A stretch of DNA of 13,145 bases from Planctomycetota bacterium (lineage in GTDB: Bacteria; Planctomycetota; Planctomycetia; Pirellulales; Pirellulaceae): assembly GCA_026692885.1 (NCBI GenBank), contig JAPLNJ010000294.1, positions 1 through 13,145 of the forward strand. The letters run 5' to 3'. The translations under genes were made by a program, and so were the position numbers. A model generated the notes under the pieces. It was given only the letters and a program-made list of their open reading frames with translations. It had not been told where the DNA came from and did no database searches. Below, in pieces: positions 12,501-13,145 of the stretch (the stretch's first letter is position 1; each line of letters starts with the position of its first letter).

Positions 12501-13145
12501 CTCTGCACCACGGAGTTGCCATCCTGGTCCACTAACGCCATCTCAAAGGCGTCGTTGATGAAGTTCGAATCGGTGGTGTCAAAGCTCAAGTTATCGAACG
12601 TCACCCGCATCGCAGACGGCCCGGCCGGGATGCTGAACGACTTCGCCAGGGTCACCAGGAAGGAACCGCCTTCGGTCAGGACCGCCCCGCACGCTCGGGC
12701 CACGACCGTGCCGCTGCCATCGGACGTGTCCGTGGTCCAGCCAGCCAATCCATCGGGAAACGCACAACTGTTGGACACCTGCACCGAAAACGTCTTCTGG
12801 TCCAACAACTGCGGCGACCCGTTGTCCGTGACCGTGATCGTCACCGGGTAGGCCGCGCCGCCCTGCGCCTCGCTCGGCGTCCAGGCGAACGCGCCGCCCG
12901 CTGTGATTGTCATCCCTGCCGCCAGTGACGCCGCGTCCAGACGGAACGTCAGCGTCTGCGCCGGCAGGTCCTGGTCCGTGGCCGTGGCCGTGAACGCCAG
13001 CGTCGCCCGCTCGTCCACGCTCTTGTTCCCGATCATCCCCAGCTCCGGCTCCACGTTCACCTCGTTGACCGTGACCGTGAACATCTCCGCATCGCTCTTC
13101 GCCGGTAGCCCGTTGTCAGTGACCGTGATCGTCACCGGGTAGGCC
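263..13145 (-). CDS. Giant multidomain surface/extracellular protein ending in an RHS (YD-repeat) domain; 5' end missing
   Basis: One uninterrupted frame of more than 4,290 codons ends at a TGA (263-265). Residue numbers in this annotation count from the GTG at 13135, but that codon is internal: the preceding in-frame codons read Ala-Tyr-Pro and continue a repeat seen again at residues 95-106, so the real start is upstream of the window. Order of modules: cadherin-like repeats (1-122), beta-sandwich (123-282), Pro/Ser linker (283-340), propeller 1 (341-725), three beta modules (726-1046), ten He_PIG modules (1047-2784) with LamG, propeller 2 and an SdrD_B domain interleaved, pre-RHS modules (2785-3046), RHS shell and core (3047-4206), C-terminal tip (4207-4290). 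By family knowledge such proteins are secreted or surface-attached and act in adhesion or, with RHS, in delivery of a C-terminal effector. The signal peptide is not in view, so location is inferred. Cysteines are very rare (I count seven). No frameshift or internal stop is seen. The exact function is unknown. Confidence 0.95.
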   Translation of the reverse strand, partial: AYPVTITVTDNGLPAKSDAEMFTVTVNEVNVEPELGMIGNKSVDERATLAFTATATDQDLPAQTLTFRLDAASLAAGMTITAGGAFAWTPSEAQGGAAYPVTITVTDNGSPQLLDQKTFSVQVSNSCAFPDGLAGWTTDTSDGSGTVVARACGAVLTEGGSFLVTLAKSFSIPAGPSAMRVTFDNLSFDTTDSNFINDAFEMALVDQDGNSVVQSYTVGRDAFFNVSENLPAAYPTGITFDGHTVTVGLSDLPAGLPVKLIFRLVNNDSDRTTTVRISDFAVIPSILPAPAPVGQAFQPDVPSPGSSLATLSVPLSSSPPPQSSVGDTLLDPTGQAVFTTTEDFQFGTFFNVNTDFPDELQLNAAGEIQTFPFIWIANSGEGTVSRFDTRTGQEIGRYRTGATSATDPSRICVTPDGDAWVANRGDNATIWGNAVKILNTGFIDRNGNGVVDTCQDLNGDGYITGDEVLPWDANGDGQPDDERIALVVHAGRNPTNPDIWQYGGGARGIAVDTHGKLWVGLYNHHQYEVFDEATGQFEKVVPVNGIPYGAVIAPNGILYSASAPSRYLDAIDTATQQYLGQIDLQSGMYGITVDSRGVVWCSPYQGNQLIRYDTNTGEVNLYPAPYGWESGGGISVDRNGSVWAGKYDANGMLKWVFADDGKTLLSSQYVDVPGANGSTKASAVDADGYVWTTSLNSSKAFKIDPATNQVVLTRDTGYYPYNYSDMTGAIRIGATEPTGTWTEIFDSQQNAQPWGTIAMHSVAPIGTAVELRARTSDDRNLLEATSWTPVNPGEALHRLRGRYLQVQIKLTSLNAGATPTVRDLLVAALPPPAITVTQPADGDQYLAGQKVLISGTATAITQVGPGPTTIPNRIVAVLINGTAADVVDAAGNFFARVPILPGRNTFEVSALDAYGQSASTQLTLEGSQQLGGSAQLLFDVSPSFAADYARTSFDEQNKLLYAELAIRNQGEYDADNPFYVGVRNISDPTVSVRNTVGVTSDGTPYYDFSPAVPGYSLTPDEITGYVSAVFHNPNRVQFTYDLVFLAKLNEPPVFTSTPVVETSAGRPYTYDADATDLDGDTLTYSLVSAPPNLKINQATGVITWLPALDDLGVYSLALRVADGRGGAAEQRYLLSVTEAPPNRPPVITTLPITEAAVLTTYRYDVDAVDPDSDPVTYSFTRGETYAEAVLADAPIGYWRLGETSGTTATDASGNHQDATYSGAVGFGQAGGLVQDTDTAAAFDGSTARLVIPYTPPKNNFTIEAWVQTSVTHQIDAESTSGTQGTSGQRFLFEPYWRDSEAGAGLSVGTNGISVYEHGANYLPATAVYSGDLGNGFVHVVVTYTNKQPRIYLNGILVRTGLISPKANVWAPIALALDAHGPFVGTADEVAIYDQPLTPDQILHHYQRGISGPPLLPPPTGMTINDTTGEILWAPTGDDVGSHVVSVRASDGRGGTDQQTFVVVVQPQPGNHPPVIVSEPVTTLSLLSLTAANQSGFRPGEIFLASSRRKEIRVYNAETLAFIEAFSNPLFTDKLDVWGMALEPRGMAFNAKGNLVVATTSNFVEFSSYGVEYARYPKLRAEPTENIIFDPLGNLYVTTATGGSSYLSQYRASDYTFQQDISLPVGAGELTGITFDAQGRLYVASQTDRKIHVLQADESFSTFRHVTSFIASDNVESLQINQNGELLAALSGYIARYDRFTGTVLGTFDAPNDAWPVPLTVDNQGRVFVADFEDGGGTVSADIFRFTSDGLSFVTIHDSQLYGPFGLAISGVILPGIRPGQYTYDVDAVDSDKDPITYSFVTAPPGMLIDVGTGRITWDLTMGDVGSHTITVQASDGRGGVDLQTFTLNVTAAGTGEIRGTKFSDLDGDGARALTQFSAADGFSPTANPNGNWVSGWEPGNSLGSGFTPYTQTWHPNALDFWLFSPGNNPSIAHNGTSQVFVDSSNSIIFQPGELSLHPGPGGQYSVDRFTAPVSGTYSVTAKFSSLDTDHGGTDVHVLVNGKSIFDGVVVATPISFSSTPLMLAAGETIDIAVGYGPNGNYDDDNTGVDVTISATEPGLSGWTIYLDQNQNGRRDPGEPSTVTNANGDYTFTGLPPGQYVVAEESKPGWRQTSPNSKTYVVTLATGQIAADKDFGNSVVTGANLPPEFTSDPPQTIDVDQLLRYPAVAVDPDNDPLTFDLPLAPDGMTVHPELGIVVWQPTREQAGTHQVVLRVRDGQGGVDLQSFTITVVPPNSPPVITSTPLSPAVANLPYVYQVGAQDADAGDTLTFRLQDPLAGMAIDSATGRFTWTPTTAQIGSRTVTIVASDGHPGGEAIQTFKLAVVATAPNGPPVINSTPRERARAGQLYVYLVAATDPNGDPLSYHLDAAPAGMTIDAATGAVSWTPGSQLLGTTHAVTVRVDDGRGGSDTQAFDLTVVSQDTNAAPRVVSNPPLVGLVGRSYLYNLTAEDPEGDPVVWSLDQSPPGMSIDSLRGTIRWTPAADQAGPNEVVVQVRDIFYAASTQSFTIEVRAVNLPPSIDSNPLVLANPNELYVYAPRATDPDGDPLAFRLSAKPTGMTIDARTGLIQWTPATAQIGQHAVRIVVEDGQGGIDSQAYTLNVGQTTVNRPPLITSTPVYKASVGRPYQYTVTATDPEAQPITYSLDLKPDGMSIDPVTGVITWTPTPVDPPTVTVVATDPAGALGKQTFVLTVRANQTPQITKPSDRSISAGVSFRDDVRASDPDGDPITFQLDSGPAGLTMDEWGRIAWTPAPLQPGENSYDVFVSFTARDSYGATDTASFKLTVLRDSDAPTIEFQIIRGKSSLLLPDADNEIAIPLGTELDFVVRATDNVGVTSRSLTFDGQTVPLDGEGRVTRILSTPSLFAVVATARDAAGNISSVTRTIRVYDLNAQGGPEIALGWIEQGTTTWLRQPDGQWLLSQPGSPDQIVALPSLTYLTDVFGSVRTTAPAGITPAPLEYYAVQYARLDQIPINPLPTDYPDARFQTLIEVRAPIGGQIPPVENQSLTFDGSQHHLFDPTLLANDTYVIRVIARDVNGRLRTDGMIVTVDANAKLGNFHLDFTDLQLPVAGIPITITRVYDTLQANNQGDFGYGWSLGVQDAQIRETVPAGAPFVPGKTRVYLTTPEGRRVGFTYKEEQIPIVWFGDEPIWAGLLGDAKFRRYFDPDPGVYEKLEPLPEDAEIQRGGLSGVFNKLVDALGTGGTIYNLDAYILTTKDGLKYRYDQTAGLQTITDLNGSVLTFTETAVTHSSGAKIDFIRDFRGRIKEIVAPDGTSVKYTYNAAGDLLSFTNQAGEVTTYGYLADPKHPHFLDTITDSRDVKIFQAEFDENGRLKGSTDALGNTVSQDFDPGNFTGTITDAKQNVTELLYNERGNVLEKREPNPVDPAHPLVTKYEYADPKQPDKETKITDRNGVVETRVYDAAGNMTQVKRAVGTLFETTTAYVYNARGDVTSIQQNGQTPTVFDYDSAGKLTGIVNAVGGVASATHDASGRQVSFTDFNGNATTYDYKDGCACGSPKKITYADGTYEQFAYNGYGQVTQHDVFEKDGTLVETSSTAYDRQGRVIEETQGAGPSQTVVQKHYDGNLLDWEIIVNPESPNETPATPVAQRKSRITDYAYDAGGRLVTQTDAEGGVVQFRYDANGNRVLLQDPIGNVTTWVYDALNRMVEERDPFYWVDYVTAHAARFAGKSGDLFLAEIVSANDDPSGAEHVRVYGYDGEGNQTKIIDRDQRRREFAYDPLNRLKEERWYDPGGVLVRTIVSTYDVIGNLKSITDPDSTYTYTYDVLNRVTSVDNAGTPDMPHVVLTYQYDAIGNVVKTSDNLGVSVVSTYDSRNRLARRWWEGTGVDPARVDFFYTAAGREKRIDRYSDLTGTTRVAYTDRTYDLAGRSQVISHQRAVDDVIARYDYAYDFAGLLTHEDRSGESYTNNDWHADYTYDRTGQLLGADYSGADVIPEQVDETYRYDANGNRTSSYLHGTGYRTGTANQLLTDGTYNYKYDGEGNMLKKTEIATGKVTTFEYDHRNRMFRATIYSDDPSSGGIILHEESYRYDAFGRRITILSDGQVTKTAYNGDNAWTDFNAANAVVARYLFGAKIDQLIAQYAPGTGTIWALTDHLGTVPDIVGPTGQVINRIAFSAFGQVLRQTNPASPNRYLFTSREFGRVLSMYYYRTRFYNANVGRFVSQDPTGFEAMDADLYRFVGNGPLNALDPLGRTFVEEIELDTKVDLQIAQIRGAPFLEQQSLRISELLQGFPEGSFGREALVHAMKNLLDDPFLSGEIKVFLRIILGLNGVWLG
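518..835 (-). other. RHS hyperconserved core
   Basis: Residues 4101-4206: WALTDHLGTV, YLFTSREFGR, YYYRTRFYNANVGRFVSQDP, LYRFVGNGPLNALDPLG. This matches the RHS core family, which ends at DPxG and marks the junction with the variable C-terminal tip. Two small departures from the usual text are DHLGTVP (Arg is more common than Pro) and DPLG followed by Arg rather than the more common Leu. Confidence 0.92.
518..3997 (-). other. RHS / YD-repeat shell with core-associated motif
   Basis: Residues 3047-4206. The entry motif LPVAGIPITITRVYDT with GDFGYGWSLG is the classical start of an RHS domain. At least two dozen YD-type repeats follow, e.g. YDAAGNM, YDSAGKL, YDRQGRV, YDAGGRL, YDANGNR, YDALNRM, YDPLNRL, YDVLNRV, YDRTGQL and YDAFGRR. 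In known structures these strands spiral into a hollow cage enclosing the C-terminal segment. Segments of about 30-90 residues without YD repeats interrupt the pattern (roughly 3131-3210 and 3668-3704). A GCACG cysteine pair is at 3508-3511. The shell closes with the hyperconserved core at 4101-4206. Confidence 0.92.
3998..4783 (-). other. Two pre-RHS beta modules (Ig-like, then an RHS-linked sandwich)
   Basis: Residues 2785-2884 (DSDAPTIEFQIIRGKSS ... FVVRATDNVG ... VVATARDAAGN, IRVYD) form a bacterial Ig-like domain. Residues 2885-3046 include PEIALGWIEQGTTTWL and finish FDPTLLANDTYVIRVIARD-VNG, a motif that commonly sits directly before the RHS start in large YD-repeat proteins. Together they join the stalk to the RHS shell. 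Confidence 0.7.
4784..6721 (-). repeat. Seven uninterrupted He_PIG modules (modules 4-10)
   Basis: Residues 2139-2784 hold seven modules of 90-95 residues, approximate nt limits 6452-6721, 6170-6451, 5885-6169, 5609-5884, 5336-5608, 5066-5335 and 4784-5065. Each runs PPxIxSxP, Y-Y-V-A-DPDGDPLxY, GMTID-TG-I-WTP, V-V-V-DGxGG, Q-F-L-V. Variants: module 5 has DADAGD in place of DPDGD, module 7 replaces the DGxGG turn with DIFYAAS, and module 9 has DPEAQP (no calcium-type DGD) and a shortened strand (VDPPTVTVVATD). DNA stays close at the DPDGDPL codons: 5506-5530 and 6061-6085 match at 23 of 25 bases. GC is about 69% over 5341-5580. Role: extended stalk. Confidence 0.88.
6728..7585 (-). other. SdrD_B domain, interrupted by a jelly-roll-like domain
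   Basis: Residues 1851-2136. The opening GEIRGTKFSDLDGDGARA and the later GLSGWTIYLDQNQNGRRD, PGEPSTVTNANGDYTFTG, LPPGQYVVAEESKPGW and DFGN are the standard SdrD_B (Cna_B-like, calcium-stabilised) sequence. In uninterrupted family members the DGDG turn runs directly via D-P-G-E into the PGLxGWTI strand; here about 183 other residues sit at that point. The domain is a rigid spacer in surface adhesins. Confidence 0.85.
6977..7525 (-). other. Jelly-roll-like domain inserted in SdrD_B
   Basis: Residues 1871-2053 (FSAADGFSPTANPNGNW to VDVTISATE) include a WEPGNSLGSGF/LDFWLFSP segment, GELSLHPGPGGQYSVDRF, APVSGTYSVTAKFSSLDTD, DVHVLVNGKSIFDG and ETIDIAVGYGPNGNY-DDDNTG. I recall this order from a beta-sandwich module of planctomycete and PEP-CTERM-type exported proteins. 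Hand-counted GC over 7081-7440 is about 54%, among the lowest in the gene. Ligand unknown. Confidence 0.7.
7592..8740 (-). other. He_PIG module 3, interrupted by propeller 2
   Basis: Residues 1466-1848. The first strand (HPPVIVSEPVTT) is separated by about 278 residues from the rest of the module (RPGQYTYDVDAVDSDKD, PITYSFVTAPPGM, IDVGTGRITWDL, VGSHTITVQASDGRGG, DLQTFTLNV). Modules 2 and 3 resemble each other more than modules 4-10 (YDVDAVD-DPxTYSF, VGSHxxxVxASDGRGG), suggesting a duplicated pair that later received different inserts at different loops. Confidence 0.78.
7832..8665 (-). other. Beta-propeller 2, NHL/SMP-30-like, about six blades, inserted in He_PIG 3
   Basis: Residues 1491-1768 show blade motifs MAFNAKGNLVVAT, IIFDPLGNLYVTT, ITFDAQGRLYVAS, LQINQNGELLAAL and LTVDNQGRVFVAD, with GEIFLASSRRKEIRVYN at the start and FGLAISG at the end, giving about six blades. 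Such propellers bind ligands or partners; no catalytic set is evident. Base composition is lower in GC than most of the stalk: about 56% by hand count over 8161-8640. Confidence 0.82.
8741..9724 (-). other. He_PIG module 2, interrupted by a LamG domain
   Basis: Residues 1138-1465. The first half (PPVITTLP ... YDVDAVDPDSDPVTYSF, to about 1177) and the second half (PPPTGMTINDTTGEILW ... SVRASDGRGGTDQQTF, from about 1405) together make one complete He_PIG module. They are separated by about 227 residues of LamG sequence placed in the loop after the TYSF strand and before the GMTI strand. Confidence 0.8.
8924..9604 (-). other. LamG/concanavalin-A-like domain inserted in He_PIG 2
   Basis: Residues 1178-1404 have LamG_3 hallmarks in order: ADAPIGYWRLGETSG, TATDASGNHQDATYSG, AAFDGSTARLVIPY, FTIEAWVQTS, GFVHVVVTYTNKQPRIYLNG and the closing DEVAIYDQPLTPDQILHHY. 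Domains of this type bind glycans or proteins. Hand counts over 9061-9360 give about 57% GC against about 67% over the adjoining host sequence at 8701-8880. Confidence 0.88.
9725..9997 (-). repeat. He_PIG (putative Ig) module 1, intact
   Basis: Residues 1047-1137 follow the full He_PIG plan: PPVFTSTP, GRPYTYDADATDLDGD, LTYSL, LKINQATGVITWLPA, DDLGVYSLALRVADGRGG and a closing YLLSVTE strand. The Asp-rich DLDGD turn is the usual calcium-binding junction of this cadherin-like fold. It is the reference for recognising that the next two modules are interrupted. Confidence 0.85.
9998..10357 (-). other. Unassigned beta-rich module
   Basis: Residues 927-1046 show beta-like stretches (SAQLLFDVSP, KLLYAELAIRNQG, PFYVGVRNISDPTVSV) and an aromatic segment GTPYYDFSPAV-PGYSLTPDE, ending VQFTYDLVFLAKLN just before the first He_PIG module. 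The text pattern of adjectival strands followed by VRNISD recalls CARDB-like or fibronectin-like spacers. I do not recognise the family. Confidence 0.4.
10358..10660 (-). other. Ig-like module (Glucodextranase B-type appearance)
   Basis: Residues 826-926 begin PPPAITVTQPADGD and continue with KVLISGTAT, IVAVLINGTAADVVDAAGNF, FARVPILPGRNTFEVSALDAYG and a final TQLTLEG strand. The order (P.DG..., V.I.G.., ..V.ING..., G.F...V.L..G.N...V.A.D..G) is that of Ig-like modules of the Glucodextran_B kind found as spacers in secreted proteins. A structural spacer role is most likely. Confidence 0.65.
10661..10960 (-). other. Beta-sandwich module following propeller 1
   Basis: Residues 726-825 read as a short beta-sandwich with GTWTEIFDSQ at its start, AVELRARTSDD in the middle and the strand pair RGRYLQVQIKLTS / TPTVRDLLVAA at its end. 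The RYLQVQ...TP.V.D.LV pattern is typical of small domains that trail propellers in extracellular proteins. I cannot assign it to a named family with confidence; a carbohydrate-binding or packing role is possible. Confidence 0.45.
10961..12115 (-). other. Beta-propeller 1, Vgb/NHL-type, about seven blades
   Basis: Residues 341-725 contain repeated blade signatures of the form hydrophobic-x-V/P-D-x-x-G-x-x-W-V: WIANSGEGTVSRFDT, VTPDGDAWVANRG, VDTHGKLWVGLY, IAPNGILYSAS, VDSRGVVWCSP, VDRNGSVWAGKY and VDADGYVWTTS. This gives about seven blades, the number in virginiamycin B lyase (Vgb)-like propellers. I do not see grounds to assign lyase activity; in giant surface proteins such propellers usually serve as binding platforms. 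An Asp-rich calcium-loop segment is inserted between the first blades (residues 438-481). Confidence 0.8.
11699..11815 (-). other. Three EF-hand/dockerin-like calcium loops inserted in propeller 1
   Basis: Residues 441-479 hold three Asp/Asn-rich loops in quick succession: DRNGNGVVD, DLNGDGYITGDE and DANGDGQPDDE. The second fits a canonical EF-hand loop spacing (D-x-N-x-D-G-x-I-x-x-D-E); the first and third are shorter variants like those of dockerin or thrombospondin type 3 repeats. They lie between two propeller blades (VKILNTGFI before, IALVVHAG after), so the segment is a loop insertion, probably stabilised by calcium. Confidence 0.7.
12245..12264. repeat. REP-like perfect palindrome (8-bp arms, 4-base loop) inside the coding region
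   Basis: On the plus strand GTCAGGCT (12245-12252), GGAA (12253-12256) and AGCCTGAC (12257-12264) form a perfect hairpin. On the coding strand the surrounding 24 bases translate in frame as VGQAFQPD (residues 290-297). They sit in a low-complexity Pro/Ser/Ala linker (residues 283-340, nt 12116-12289) that separates the beta-sandwich from the first propeller. I recall this octapeptide and its DNA as a dispersed repeat in planctomycete genomes; that is from memory. A G-rich plus-strand run (12270-12283) lies directly beside it. The element appears to be tolerated because it landed in a flexible linker in an open frame. Confidence 0.7.
12290..12769 (-). other. Predicted beta-sandwich module with two cysteines
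   Basis: Residues 123-282 carry none of the Ig/cadherin landmarks. Alternating beta-strand-like stretches (FLVTLAKSFSIP, MRVTFDNLSFDT, KLIFRLVNNDSD, TTTVRISDFAV) suggest a jelly-roll or CBM-like sandwich. Phrases such as FEMALVDQDGNSVV, GRDAFFNVSE and RLVNNDSDRTTTV resemble a module I associate with large planctomycete extracellular proteins, but I cannot name a family. Cys124 and Cys149 are the only cysteines in the module and could form a disulfide. Binding function is an inference from fold type only. Confidence 0.5.
12770..13145 (-). repeat. Cadherin-like tandem repeats, 97 residues (291 bp) per unit, cut by the window edge
   Basis: A partial unit (to residue 28) and a complete unit (29-122) of a cadherin-like/putative-Ig repeat are present. 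Shared blocks are PVTITVTDNG and the strand TFSVQV / MFTVTV, with ATDQDLPAQTLTF and FAWTPSEAQGG in the complete unit. At DNA level 12818-12854 and 13109-13145 match at 36 of 37 bases, and their offset is exactly 291 bp. This shows a codon-phased tandem repeat that very probably continues upstream of the window. Units of this type normally form a stiff extracellular stalk, often with calcium at the Asp-rich junctions. Low divergence between copies suggests recent duplication or gene conversion. Confidence 0.85.

Noticed and set aside
13133..13135. GTG as the start codon of the giant protein
   Set aside because: The frame is open upstream to the window edge, the GTG falls inside the repeated PVTITVTDNG block, and no ribosome binding site precedes it.

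Overview
The window is almost entirely one reading frame on the minus strand, running from the window edge at 13145 down to a TGA stop at 263-265. It encodes the C-terminal 4,290+ residues of a giant multidomain protein of presumed extracellular or surface location. The true start lies outside the window, because the frame is still open at 13145 and the first in-window GTG (13135) is an internal valine inside a repeat. The remaining 262 bases (1-262) are the 3' flank and hold no convincing gene.

The likely host is a member of the Planctomycetota, inferred rather than proven. The reasons are high GC, the cadherin-like/putative-Ig repeats, SdrD_B, LamG and RHS modules fused in one very large protein, and an in-frame palindromic element whose translation (VGQAFQPD) I associate with dispersed repeats of planctomycete genomes.

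Layout from the N-terminal side (high coordinates) to the C-terminus (low coordinates): the end of a 97-residue cadherin-like tandem repeat array; a two-cysteine beta-sandwich; a Pro/Ser linker carrying the palindrome; a seven-bladed Vgb/NHL-type propeller with an inserted calcium-loop segment; three further beta modules; one intact He_PIG module; two sister He_PIG modules interrupted by a LamG domain and by a second propeller of about six blades; an SdrD_B domain interrupted by a jelly-roll-like domain; seven uninterrupted He_PIG modules; two pre-RHS beta modules; an RHS/YD-repeat shell of about 1,160 residues with the hyperconserved core; and a short (84-residue) helical C-terminal tip.

The apparent plan is a long calcium-dependent stalk of Ig/cadherin-like modules with binding domains (LamG, propellers, jelly roll) displayed along it, ending in an RHS cage with a variable tip. 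This resembles surface adhesins and polymorphic-toxin-like RHS proteins, but the tip matches no toxin family I recognise and no immunity gene is visible. The most unusual structural point is that three consecutive modules each contain another complete domain inserted in a loop, and the inserted DNA is visibly lower in GC than most of the host modules. The 3' flank carries two G-quadruplex-type motifs on opposite strands and an imperfect inverted repeat.
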